Shown here: positions 17,403-25,243 of the stretch, piece after piece
Position numbering within the stretch: position 1 is the first letter of the stretch
Layout of the letters: each line of letters opens with the position of its first letter
Source of the DNA: Pseudomonas sp. MWU13-2100
GTDB lineage: Bacteria > Pseudomonadota > Gammaproteobacteria > Pseudomonadales > Pseudomonadaceae
Reading direction: 5' to 3'
DNA length: 64,000 nucleotides
NCBI RefSeq assembly: GCF_023242365.1
Contig: NZ_JALLIX010000002.1
Span: 62,001 to 126,000, forward strand
The notes under the pieces: generated by a model
Database searches by the model: none
What the model saw: only the letters and a program-made list of their open reading frames with translations
What the model was told of the DNA's origin: nothing
Position numbers and translations under genes: made by a program

Positions 17403-18188
17403 ATGACAGTGAGAGAAAATTCATGGGTGCTGATTACTGGAGCGTCCAGCGGATTCGGCAAGGAATTTGCCCGACAGTACGCCGCAAAAGGGAAATCGCT
17501 GATTCTGGTGGCCCGCAGGCTGAACGAGCTTGAAGCACTCGCGGACGAATTGCGTAGTCGTTTCGACGTCGACGTGATGGTGCAGCAAGCAGATCTTTCA
17601 TCAATAAATGTGATTATCGATCTGCATCGGCGCCTGCATGACAGCAATACGGTGGTCGATGCCCTGATCAACAATGCGGGTTACGGCTTGCAGGGAGCAT
17701 TCCTGGATGAGCCCCTCGAAAGCTCCCTGGCGATGATCGACCTGGACGTCGCCAGCCTGACCGCCATCACTCGTCTGTTTGCAGAGGACATGCGGGCCAG
17801 GCGCAAGGGGCATATCTTGATGACGGCCAGCCTGCTGTCCTACCAAGGCGTGAAGAATTTTGCGGTTTACTCTGCCGCCAAGGCTTACGTACTCAGATTC
17901 TCCGACGCACTGCATCGTGAACTCAAACAAGACGGTGTGGTGGTCACAGCGCTTTGTCCAGGGATGTCGGATACCGGGTTTGCAGCAAGTGCCAAACAAA
18001 AGATAACACCGGTCTTGAAGAGGGTCATGATGCAACCTGAGCCTGTCGTTCGAGCAGGGATACAAGCGTTGCACGCGGGCCGTATGAGCGTCGTGCCGGG
18101 CTTTGGCAACAAGGCTATTGCGGTCTTGACCTGGGCCACCCCCCGTCGACTTCATCAGGGCCTGATGTCGCGCGTAATGGGTGTTTGA
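17403..18188 (+). CDS. Short-chain dehydrogenase/reductase
   Basis: A classical SDR of 261 residues. The Rossmann motif TGASSGFG is at about 12-19, NNAGYG is present, and the catalytic S and YxxxK appear as TASLLS...YSAAK. It is closest in feel to the DltE/YqjQ type of NAD(P)-dependent oxidoreductase. It probably shares the transcript of the outer-membrane factor and hence the TetR control. An enzyme in an efflux regulon may modify the exported compound; that role is inferred and the substrate is unknown. Confidence 0.85.
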   Translation: MTVRENSWVLITGASSGFGKEFARQYAAKGKSLILVARRLNELEALADELRSRFDVDVMVQQADLSSINVIIDLHRRLHDSNTVVDALINNAGYGLQGAFLDEPLESSLAMIDLDVASLTAITRLFAEDMRARRKGHILMTASLLSYQGVKNFAVYSAAKAYVLRFSDALHRELKQDGVVVTALCPGMSDTGFAASAKQKITPVLKRVMMQPEPVVRAGIQALHAGRMSVVPGFGNKAIAVLTWATPRRLHQGLMSRVMGV

Positions 18189-18213
18189 GCGGACCAGGCA
18201 ATGCCCCCGACGA

Positions 18214-18239
18214 CGGATACCTAATTCAATAGGTATCCG
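18214..18239. terminator. Inverted repeat between convergent genes
   Basis: CGGATACCTA at 18214-18223 pairs perfectly with 18230-18239 around a six-base loop, between the SDR stop and the stop of the FadL-like gene on the other strand. It is probably a bidirectional terminator, although no T tract follows. Confidence 0.6.
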
Positions 18240-18259
18240 CTCTCAGGCCCCGCAGTGAG

Positions 18260-19531
18260 TCAGAATCGATAACTGACAGAAGTCCCCAAACCACTCGCGC
18301 TATTTTTATACTTCGAGCTGTAGGCGCCTCTTGAGGCGGATACGTCATTGACCTGTACGCTTTCCTCCCATAGGTAGGAATACGCCACATCGATCGTGAC
18401 ATTCTCTGCCGGCGTCCACCCTGCCCCGACACTGATGACTTTCCGGTCACCGGTAGGGATTCGCGGCCCACGGTTGACGTTGTTGGCGGGGGACTGGTCA
18501 ACCGAGAAGCCGGCGCGAAGAACCCACTGATTGTTCAGCTTATACGCCGTGCCGATAGCGTGCGCCCACGTGTCGTGCCAATTCTGCTCCTCGGTAATGC
18601 GACTCAGTGTTCCGCTCAACGCCGCAGGCAAACCACTGTTTTCGAACACCAACTCTTTGAAGCGACTCCAGCGCGTCCACGTACTCCCCATGTAGAGCGT
18701 CCAGTCACTGTTGAGTTGATGAGTCACGGAAAAATCGACTGATTCCGGGGTGTCCACATCCAAGGAAGCGTCATAGCTCGTACCGCTTACACCCAGCACA
18801 CTGAAGATGCCGTCGGTGAGCTTGGTCTTGGCATCCAGCTGGTAGCTGACCTTGGAGTGATAGGTCAGACCCAACCGAGTTCGATCTGTCGCTTGCACTA
18901 GAATACCCGCGTTAAACCCAAGCGCCGTGTCGTCGCCGGTGCTTTTGAGTTTTCCGTCATTGCGGCCTGGGCTGAGTGGATTGAGCACCATCCCGGAAAG
19001 CTCACCACTGATACGGTTGATGGTCGGTCCGAAACCGATCGAGACCTTGTCGTTGAACGCATAGCTGATGGTGGGCTGAAACGTAAGGGTCGTGACCTCA
19101 CTTTTGTTGGCGTAGTAGCGGCCGGCGAACCCACTGCCATAATCGGTCATTAGCCCAAACGGCACATAGAAACCCACACCGAACGCCCAATGCTCATCGA
19201 TGGGTTTGACGTAGTACCCCATGGGCACTGTCGTGGTCGGCACCATGTCCCCGTCCTCCTGCCCCCCGAATGTGCTGCGCGTCTGGCTTATATTGGCCTT
19301 TGCGAAAAGCGTTGCCGCCCCGACGCTGGCCTGCTCTTTTTTCAAGCGAGACATACCGGCCGGATTACCAAAGACGGTACTCGCATCTTCTGCAGATGAA
19401 GAACGGCCGGCAAATCCGGAGCCCATCCCACTGATGCTTTGTTCATTGAGAGCGAAACCGCTCGCGAACAGTTGAGTCGACGAGAGGGCCACAGCAAGGC
19501 CAAGCGGGGTCCTGCGCAGTATTTTTTTCAT
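18260..19531 (-). CDS. FadL/TodX/OmpP1-family outer-membrane transporter
   Basis: A long-chain fatty acid and aromatic hydrocarbon uptake channel of the outer membrane, about 423 residues. The ATG at 19531 was chosen because MKKILRRTPLGLAVALSS gives a clean signal peptide, ending near LFASGFALNEQS, the typical mature start. The conserved hatch region ...DASTVFGNPAGMSRL follows, and the protein ends with aromatic F (VSYRF), as outer-membrane barrels do. Its promoter carries operator 3 and is followed by a leader of about 120 bases with a 15-codon frame. Co-regulation with an efflux pump suggests the inducer is a hydrophobic compound, with this protein as its entry path. Confidence 0.88.
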   Translation of the reverse strand: MKKILRRTPLGLAVALSSTQLFASGFALNEQSISGMGSGFAGRSSSAEDASTVFGNPAGMSRLKKEQASVGAATLFAKANISQTRSTFGGQEDGDMVPTTTVPMGYYVKPIDEHWAFGVGFYVPFGLMTDYGSGFAGRYYANKSEVTTLTFQPTISYAFNDKVSIGFGPTINRISGELSGMVLNPLSPGRNDGKLKSTGDDTALGFNAGILVQATDRTRLGLTYHSKVSYQLDAKTKLTDGIFSVLGVSGTSYDASLDVDTPESVDFSVTHQLNSDWTLYMGSTWTRWSRFKELVFENSGLPAALSGTLSRITEEQNWHDTWAHAIGTAYKLNNQWVLRAGFSVDQSPANNVNRGPRIPTGDRKVISVGAGWTPAENVTIDVAYSYLWEESVQVNDVSASRGAYSSKYKNSASGLGTSVSYRF

Positions 19532-19590
19532 TATTAGGACTCGATAGATCATCGGGATAAAGCGGTAGAGAGCGTCACGCTGAGCGCGGG

Positions 19591-19638
19591 CTACCGGGAG
19601 GGGCCGCTGCGCAGATGTACGAAGATCGTGCGCGCCAT
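19591..19638 (-). CDS. Possible 15-residue leader peptide upstream of FadL-like gene
   Basis: The ATG at 19638 has GGAGG seven bases upstream, the best ribosome site in this leader, and encodes MARTIFVHLRSGPSR followed by TAG. It lies between the operator/promoter at 19665-19700 and the porin start at 19531, which itself has a poor ribosome site. It may influence porin translation. There is no family support. Confidence 0.35.
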   Translation of the reverse strand: MARTIFVHLRSGPSR

Positions 19639-19664
19639 GGCGATCCCTCCAGGATAGGTACAGC

Positions 19665-19693
19665 ATATTTATTCATGTGACCATTAATGTCAA
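19665..19693 (-). promoter_or_regulatory. Promoter of the FadL-like gene
   Basis: TTGACA (19693-19688) and AAATAT (19670-19665) on the minus strand are 17 bases apart. The -35 box lies within operator 3, the same geometry as at the RND operon. Confidence 0.65.
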
Positions 19694-19700
19694 CAGTCAC
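19677..19700. promoter_or_regulatory. Operator 3, TetR-type inverted repeat
   Basis: A 24-bp site with GTGAC/GTCAC outer arms. Its centre is nearly the same as that of operator 1 (both contain TGTCAAC). It covers the -35 box of the FadL-like gene. Confidence 0.72.
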
Positions 19701-19918
19701 AAATTCGGCAAATGAACATGCATGGCTACGCGGCAAATGCTGCGCGGACAATCCACTCAGTTACGTAGTGAGGTTTGATACATGGCTGTGAATGCGGGGA
19801 TCAGGCCCCGGATTTGAGTTAATACCGCGCCCCGGAAAATGGTGTCCACCCGGATAGGTGTTCACCATCATCTAAGCGTTGATATCAGAGCAAAGTGATA
19901 GAGATGATTAGCGCAGGC

Positions 19919-20539
19919 TCACGGCATCAAGCTACGCAGAATGAGATTGGAGGTGAGGACCGGAGCCAGCTCGACGAAGTCAAGGTTGTATTGCAAAAGC
20001 AACGGATTGACGAAAGGGCGCAGCGCAAGGTGGATCGAATCGACTGTTTCGTCCAAGGGTGTTTTGCGTTCAAATTCGCCGATTTCTCGGCCTTCACGCA
20101 CAATCTGCAACACGAAGTCCCTGACCAAGGCATCATATTGCTGAGCGCAGGGCCAGTTCTCAGACGCTGCAAATGCGGCGATGTCATAGAGTTTTCGATC
20201 ACTGAAGAACAAATTCACCCCGGTAGCGATCAGCGTTTTCACCAGGCGTCGAAAACGTTCGGTCGGCGAGATGTCCTCTGCATTAATGGCCTGTTCTACG
20301 GCCGCGATGATTTCCGCCAGGCAATTGCCACAGATAGCCTCACCAATCGCCTGCTTGGAATCAAAAAACTTGTAGATGTACGCCTTGGAAAACCCGATCG
20401 CTTTCGCCAGGTCGGAAACCGTGGTTTTGCTATAGCCGTATTGACTGAAGTGCTGATTGGCCGCCACGACGATCTGATTCCGGATTTCATGATCGGCTGG
20501 GCCACGGATGCTGGGGGAAGCTATGGATGTCTTGTTCAT
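19919..20539 (-). CDS. TetR/AcrR-family repressor of the efflux/porin regulon
   Basis: A 206-residue TetR regulator. The N-terminal helix-turn-helix is clear (YSKTTVSDLAKAIGFSKAYIYKFF, residues about 37-60), and an all-helical ligand domain follows. The ATG at 20539 was chosen because it fits a 40-base leader from a TATAAT box at 20592-20587; two starts further upstream lie next to the operator. Operator 4 covers that box, so the gene probably represses itself. Operators of the same design front the RND operon, the outer-membrane factor and the porin. The ligand is unknown but likely hydrophobic. Confidence 0.85.
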   Translation of the reverse strand: MNKTSIASPSIRGPADHEIRNQIVVAANQHFSQYGYSKTTVSDLAKAIGFSKAYIYKFFDSKQAIGEAICGNCLAEIIAAVEQAINAEDISPTERFRRLVKTLIATGVNLFFSDRKLYDIAAFAASENWPCAQQYDALVRDFVLQIVREGREIGEFERKTPLDETVDSIHLALRPFVNPLLLQYNLDFVELAPVLTSNLILRSLMP

Positions 20540-20578
20540 ACGAGCTAGCTTACGCATCCGAAAAGCGCTTGACAACGA

Positions 20579-20602
20579 GTGACCAAATTATACTTTTGTC
20601 AC
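20579..20602. promoter_or_regulatory. Operator 4 at the tetR promoter
   Basis: A 24-bp site of the same GTGACC...GTCAC design. On the minus strand it contains TATAAT (20592-20587), so repressor binding would block tetR transcription. This ties the four sites to this TetR protein. Confidence 0.72.
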
Positions 20603-20680
20603 AACCTCGCGATGATCAGGGTTGGTTTCAGGTGAATTGTCTCTACGCGGAAGGCCAAACACCTCCCCCATCAATCCCTG

Positions 20681-21544
20681 TCAGCTTGCCGGATTGCGTG
20701 CCGTGACGATCCACGTCGCGCCGTCGATCATCACCGACCGCTCGCCGGGTAGGCCCGCGAAGGCGGCGCGAACCGCGGCCCAGGCGCGGGCTCGAATGGC
20801 GTCGGGCTGATCAGCGAGCACAAGCGCCAGCGGCCCCCCCTCGAATGCCATCTTCACCGCGTCGTCGATCGCCGTGTCCCGCGTCACGCCCTCGCCGAAC
20901 GGGATGGAAGCATCGAAGGGCGTGCTGGTGATATCGGTGAAGCCGGCCGCTGTCAGGATGCGTGCCACGCGCTCCCGGTCGCCAAACGAGAATGGGCCGG
21001 GCGCTTCGGGATCGGGCCGTGCGGTCAGCGGGAGGATGCCCTTGAGCGCGCCCATCGGCAGGCGCACCCAATCATTCTCGGCCACACCGCGCCAGCAGAC
21101 GAAAGCGACCCGCCCGCCCGGCCGGAGCGCGCGTCGCATATGGGCGAACGCCCCTGTCGGATCGTCGAAGAACATCACCCCGAAACGCGAGAACAGGAGG
21201 TCAAACGCGCCCTCGGGCAACTCGGCGCTGCTGGCATCGGCTACCCGGAACCGGGCCGGCGTATCCTGTGGCGCCAGCGCACGCGCGCGGCCGATCAGCG
21301 GTTCGGATATGTCCACGCCCAGCACATGGCCGCCCGCGCCGACGCGGGCGGCCAGAGCCAGGCTCGACGCGCCCGCGCCGCAACCGACGTCAAGCACGCG
21401 TTCGCCCGTGGCGGGCGCGGCGGCGGCGATCGCGGCCTGGCCAAATACCGCAAACATGGCGTCGAGCCGGGCCTGGTTAGCGGCCCAGTACTCTCCGTTT
21501 TGGCCATTCCAGTCGGCAACCTGATAGGCATTTTGCTCTGTCAT
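20681..21544 (-). CDS. Class I SAM-dependent methyltransferase
   Basis: A 287-residue methyltransferase with motif I VLDVGCGAGASSLALA, an acidic residue after GVDISEP, and motif IV-like FDLLFSRFGVMFFDD. It resembles the UbiE/COQ5-like small-molecule methyltransferases. The ATG at 21544 has GAGGAG six bases upstream, so the long upstream extension of the frame is not used. It is the last of three genes on this strand (flavoprotein, ABM protein, methyltransferase), a set that fits detoxification or modification of a small molecule. The substrate is unknown. Confidence 0.85.
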   Translation of the reverse strand: MTEQNAYQVADWNGQNGEYWAANQARLDAMFAVFGQAAIAAAAPATGERVLDVGCGAGASSLALAARVGAGGHVLGVDISEPLIGRARALAPQDTPARFRVADASSAELPEGAFDLLFSRFGVMFFDDPTGAFAHMRRALRPGGRVAFVCWRGVAENDWVRLPMGALKGILPLTARPDPEAPGPFSFGDRERVARILTAAGFTDITSTPFDASIPFGEGVTRDTAIDDAVKMAFEGGPLALVLADQPDAIRARAWAAVRAAFAGLPGERSVMIDGATWIVTARNPAS

Positions 21545-21573
21545 GACATCTCCTCGTTTTGATTCGTTTTTAA

Positions 21574-21951
21574 CTAGGCCGTGCAAAAGCCGGGAACGGC
21601 GACCTTCTGGAACAGGTGTGGGGTGGCTACGACGGATGACGGATAGGCCGAAACCTTCGCGACAAATTCGGGACGGGCGAAGGCTTCGCGCAGCGTCTCG
21701 GTGGACTCCCACACCACATAGTTCAGGAAGATCGGGCTATCACCGATCGCTCGGTGCAGTTGGGTGGAGATGAAGCCAGGCTGCTTTTTCAGGGTTTCGC
21801 CAGCCGACTTGAAGGCGTCCAGGAAGCCCGCTTCATCGGCGGAACCGACCGTGAACATGTTGATAAGTACGATTGGCGCGGCCGAGATACCGAGTTGGCG
21901 CTCAAGCGGGAATTTTTCGTCTAACGGCTTGAATTTCTTTAGTACTTCCAT
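21574..21951 (-). CDS. Antibiotic biosynthesis monooxygenase (ABM) family protein
   Basis: A 125-residue ferredoxin-like fold protein of the ABM/quinol monooxygenase group. The typical pattern is present: a first strand IVLINMFTV, ...KQPGFISTQLHRAI, then FLNYVVWES and a C-terminal helix region. Members oxidise quinols or act as small heme or quinone handling proteins, usually as dimers. It sits between the flavoprotein and methyltransferase with short spacers, so co-transcription is likely. Its substrate cannot be read from sequence. Confidence 0.8.
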   Translation of the reverse strand: MEVLKKFKPLDEKFPLERQLGISAAPIVLINMFTVGSADEAGFLDAFKSAGETLKKQPGFISTQLHRAIGDSPIFLNYVVWESTETLREAFARPEFVAKVSAYPSSVVATPHLFQKVAVPGFCTA

Positions 21952-22008
21952 GGTAGCAATCCTGTCTATTGTGAAATTTCAAACTGGCGTGATCGATGCT
22001 GCTTGATC

Positions 22009-22902
22009 TCAAACCAACATCGACTGCTGGGCGGAGATACCCGCCGTCGCGCCTTGCCATGATGCCGTGGTGACCGAGGGCATGAGGAGATTGGCTAGGT
22101 CGCCCGCGGCATAGATACCGGGCATGCTGGTTTCCCGGCGCTCGTCGACCTTTAGGGCTATGCCCAGGGGCGTATCGACCGTGGCGAGGCCCAGCGATTC
22201 ATGCAGGCGTGCAGACGGCTTGTTGCGCGGATGCGCGAACAGGATGTCGACCGCGACAGGGGGGCCAGCGTCGAGCCTGACGATGGCGTTATGACTCTCG
22301 TCATGGTCGATTTCGGTGATCCGGCCATCGACGACAGAGATTCCGCGGCGTGCCAGATCGGCCCGGATGTCGGGTGGAATGTCGTGATCATTGGCGAAGA
22401 CCGTTAACGTGTCGGTCCAGTCGCGGTACAGCCTGACGTAGTTGTGCGACGGCGGGCCGGACCAGACGAGGCCCCAATGCCGGCCGGCAACTTCAAAGCC
22501 GTCGCAATAGGGGCATGGCACGATGGAGGAGCCCCAGCCTTCGGCAAAGCCGGGAACTTCAGGCATCTGGTCGGCGACGCCATAACTCAGGATCAGGCGG
22601 CGCGCCCTGAGGATTTCGCCCTTGCCTGTGTGGACGGAGAAATCGTCGATGGCGCCGGAGACGCTCTCGGCCCGGGCAGTGACCAACTGGATCGTGGGAT
22701 AGCGCGCCAGTTGCTGCCGCGCCTCGGCCAGGATCTCCAGCGGTGGCTTGTGGTCGTGGCCGAGCAGGCCATGGGAGTGGTCGGCGAAGCGATTGCGCGG
22801 CAGGCCGGTATCGAGGACGGTGACCTTTCGGCGGGCACGGCCGAGTTGCAGGGCGGCGGCAAGCCCGGCAAAGCTGCCGCCGATGATGATGACGTCATTC
22901 AT
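22009..22902 (-). CDS. Thioredoxin-reductase-like FAD/NAD(P) oxidoreductase
   Basis: A 297-residue two-domain flavoprotein. The FAD-binding motif IIIGGSFAGLAAALQLG is at residues 5-21, a redox pair CPYC (PCPYCDGFEV) is in the middle, and the C-terminal FAD motif is MPGIYAAGDLANL. The NADPH motif is poorly kept. It resembles TrxB-like proteins and small-molecule disulfide or quinone reductases near ABM genes. It is first in a three-gene operon and diverges from the tetR gene at 23010, which probably represses it. The codon use and relatives suggested by the sequence feel alphaproteobacterial, in keeping with transfer. Confidence 0.82.
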   Translation of the reverse strand: MNDVIIIGGSFAGLAAALQLGRARRKVTVLDTGLPRNRFADHSHGLLGHDHKPPLEILAEARQQLARYPTIQLVTARAESVSGAIDDFSVHTGKGEILRARRLILSYGVADQMPEVPGFAEGWGSSIVPCPYCDGFEVAGRHWGLVWSGPPSHNYVRLYRDWTDTLTVFANDHDIPPDIRADLARRGISVVDGRITEIDHDESHNAIVRLDAGPPVAVDILFAHPRNKPSARLHESLGLATVDTPLGIALKVDERRETSMPGIYAAGDLANLLMPSVTTASWQGATAGISAQQSMLV

Positions 22903-22941
22903 GGTGATGGGCTCCGCGCTGTGGATGGAGGGAGATTGGCT

Positions 22942-23000
22942 TGTACCTTTAAGATACTTTGAAGTACCATAATTCGAGAATTAGAATACTGTCAAGTACT
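22942..23000. promoter_or_regulatory. Divergent control region with GTACTT repeats
   Basis: Between the flavoprotein and tetR genes lie TACTTTGAAGTA (22955-22966), a perfect 5-bp-arm palindrome, and a related ATACTGTCAAGTACT at 22986-23000, with GTACC in between and at 22943. They are candidate operators for the adjacent TetR protein, unlike the GTGACC sites of the other regulon. Confidence 0.5.
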
Positions 23001-23009
23001 GGAATTTTT

Positions 23010-23657
23010 ATGACCGAAAACAGCCAGGCCCGTCGCGGCCGGCCCGCCAACGAGGCGCTAGGCCAAACGATAGCCGACGCCGCGTGCGAACTTTTTGTAG
23101 AATTGGGTTTTCAAGCGACGACCATGGATAAGGTCGCCAAGCGGGCGAAGATATCCAAGCTAAGCATCTATCGGCACTTCGAGAACAAGGAGGCGCTGTT
23201 CAGCGCAGCCATCGCGGCCCACTGCCAGCAGTTTGCACCACAAGCCCTTTTTGAAGGCGTCGGCGGTTCGACCGAAGATCAGCTCATGGCGGTGGGATCA
23301 ACCCTGCTTCGCACGCTGTTGAGTCCGGACGTCCGCAGTGTCGAAGCGATGATCATGGCCGACAAGACGAATCAAAAGTCGTTAAGCAAGCGCCAATACG
23401 AAGCCGGCCCCGCCTATGTCATCGCCCAAATCGAGGCCTTGTTGCGTCAGTTGCACGCGAAGGCGGTGCTGAACGTGCCCGATCCTCTTCAGTCCGCCCG
23501 CTTGTTTGCCGCGCTCTTCAAAGGATCCGATCTCCTGATTATCGCGCGCTTCGATGAGGCGAGAGCAGAGGACGACAACGAAATCGAAGCCTATTGCCGG
23601 TCGGCCGTCGCCATGTTCATCACCGCGCACGGCGGCAACGACCACGCCGGCGGATAA
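23010..23657 (+). CDS. TetR/AcrR-family regulator
   Basis: A 215-residue TetR regulator with the N-terminal RRGRPANEALGQTIADAA lead-in and helix-turn-helix ATTMDKVAKRAKISKLSIYR, then the YRHFENKEALF signature. The C-terminal domain resembles TetR_C groups of about 110 residues. The ATG at 23010 is used, with GGAA just upstream; the frame is open for 17 more codons but these overlap the divergent promoter. It probably controls the flavoprotein/ABM/methyltransferase operon and itself. Confidence 0.85.
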   Translation: MTENSQARRGRPANEALGQTIADAACELFVELGFQATTMDKVAKRAKISKLSIYRHFENKEALFSAAIAAHCQQFAPQALFEGVGGSTEDQLMAVGSTLLRTLLSPDVRSVEAMIMADKTNQKSLSKRQYEAGPAYVIAQIEALLRQLHAKAVLNVPDPLQSARLFAALFKGSDLLIIARFDEARAEDDNEIEAYCRSAVAMFITAHGGNDHAGG

Positions 23658-23781
23658 GCATTTTATTGCTCCAGGCAGCTTGGGTTGCTGATCCAGTATA
23701 TGGAGGCGCACTGAATACCAGTCACGGCCACCCCGGCCCGCTGCAGAAATCGCCATTCGAGATCGCTCGAACACCCGTGCA

Positions 23782-23804
23782 ATTGGGGGCAAAACTGGGG
23801 GCAT
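23782..23804. repeat. Right direct repeat of accessory block (attachment-site-like)
   Basis: This is the partner of the repeat at 10321-10343, matching at 20 of 23 bases in the same orientation, with two GGGGGCA motifs. It lies about 125 bases past the tetR stop and 230 bases before the gltS stop. It probably marks the right edge of the inserted block. Confidence 0.55.
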
Positions 23805-24031
23805 AATTCGAGTTTTTCACGCTATAACTACCGCGCTAGAGCTTAGTCAAAATGTTTTTTGGCGATCCGGATAGCCTCTGATGATGTCATGAGCACCGTC
23901 GAGGCCGCCATTGCCTCGGCTGGCAGGACATTCACCATGTGCCGCAGACGGTACGCGAGCGCACCTGCGTGAACTCGGCGTGCGTTTCCGACGCACGCTC
24001 GACAATCCCTCCCGTCACACGGGCCGTCCCA

Positions 24032-25243
24032 TCAGCTCAGGCTGCCTATAAATGGCAACGCCAGATACAGCTTGATCACGATGGCATTGGCGATATCGAT
24101 AAAAAACGCCCCCACCATGGGCACCACCAGAAAAGCGATCCGCGACGGGCCGTAACGTTGGGTCACCGCCTGCATGTTGGCGATCGCCGTGGGCGTCGCG
24201 CCCATGCCGAAACCGCAATGCCCTGCGGCCAGGGCCACGGCATCGTAGTTGCGGCCCATGACCCGGAAGGTGACGAAGATCGCGAACAGCGCCATCAGCA
24301 CTGCCTGGGCCGTCAGCAGGATAAAGATTGGCAAGGCCAGCGCCGCCAGGTCCCACAGTTTCAGCGACATCAGCGCAATGGCCAGGAACAGCGACAGGCT
24401 GACATTGCCCAGCACCGATACCTCATGTTCGAAGACCTCATGCCAGCCCAGTATCGACAGACCATTGCGCAGTACCACACCGACAAACAGCACACAGACA
24501 AAGGTCGGCAGCTCAAGGGGCGTACCCTTTATCAGCTCGCCCAGGAAAGTACCGGCCAACAGGCTGATGGCAATCATCGCCAGTGTCTCGATAAAGGACC
24601 CGGGGGTGATCATCCGCTCGTGGTTGGGCTGCTCGAAGCCCTTCGGCATACTCGGGACTTCATTGATCAGCCCCTGGGTCTTTACGCGCTTGAGCAGCAA
24701 CCTGGCCACCGGCCCGCCGATCAGGCCGCCCAGCACCAGGCCGAAGGTCGCCGAGGCCATGGCCAGCTCTGAAGCGGATGCCACGCGATACTGCTCGGTG
24801 AACACCGAGCTCCATGCGGCGCCGGTACCGTGACCACCCGACAATGTGATGGAGCCGGCCAGCAACCCCATCAACGGATCCAGGCCCAATGCCGCGGCCA
24901 GTGACACGCCCAGGGCGTTTTGCATCACCAGCAAGCCGACCACCACCAGCAGGAAAGTGCCCAGGACCCGTCCGCCTTTCTTCAGGCTGGTGAAGTCCGC
25001 GTTCAGGCCGATGGTGGCGAAGAAGGCCAGCATCAGCGGGGTTTGCAGCGAGGTGTCGAAGCTCAGTTTAAAATCGACGAAGACCCGCAGGACCAACAAC
25101 ACCAGGGCCACCACCAGGCCACCGGCAACGGGCTCGGGAATGTTGTAAGTGCGCAGGAAACCGACGCGCGAACAAAGTCCGCGGCCAAGCAGCAGCACCA
25201 GGGAAGCGGCCACCAGCGTGCCGTAGAAGTCGAGTTGAACCAT
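24032..25243 (-). CDS. gltS: Sodium/glutamate symporter
   Basis: A 403-residue inner-membrane carrier of the ESS family that brings in glutamate with sodium. About ten hydrophobic segments are visible. Family signatures include NIPEPVAGGLVVA near the start, SGGHGTGAAW in the first re-entrant hairpin, and GATPTAIANMQAV in the second, placed as in GltS. The length is normal. The ATG at 25243 opens a simple N-terminus MVQLDFYGTLVAASLVLLL. It is a single gene. It and mexE read apart across a 540-base region. Confidence 0.93.
   Translation of the reverse strand: MVQLDFYGTLVAASLVLLLGRGLCSRVGFLRTYNIPEPVAGGLVVALVLLVLRVFVDFKLSFDTSLQTPLMLAFFATIGLNADFTSLKKGGRVLGTFLLVVVGLLVMQNALGVSLAAALGLDPLMGLLAGSITLSGGHGTGAAWSSVFTEQYRVASASELAMASATFGLVLGGLIGGPVARLLLKRVKTQGLINEVPSMPKGFEQPNHERMITPGSFIETLAMIAISLLAGTFLGELIKGTPLELPTFVCVLFVGVVLRNGLSILGWHEVFEHEVSVLGNVSLSLFLAIALMSLKLWDLAALALPIFILLTAQAVLMALFAIFVTFRVMGRNYDAVALAAGHCGFGMGATPTAIANMQAVTQRYGPSRIAFLVVPMVGAFFIDIANAIVIKLYLALPFIGSLS

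Noticed and set aside
19841..19866. GGTGTCCACC/GGTGTTCACC inverted repeat as an insertion-sequence end
   Set aside because: The arms match only 8 of 10, there is no transposase or partner end, and it may be chance in the tetR-porin gap.
21545..21712. N-terminal extension of the methyltransferase
   Set aside because: The ATG at 21544 has a clear GAGGAG and a family-like start, while the extension is Arg-rich and overlaps the ABM gene.
23805..24031. Possible gene or transposase relic between the right repeat and gltS
   Set aside because: Only frames of under 30 codons with no recognisable motif.
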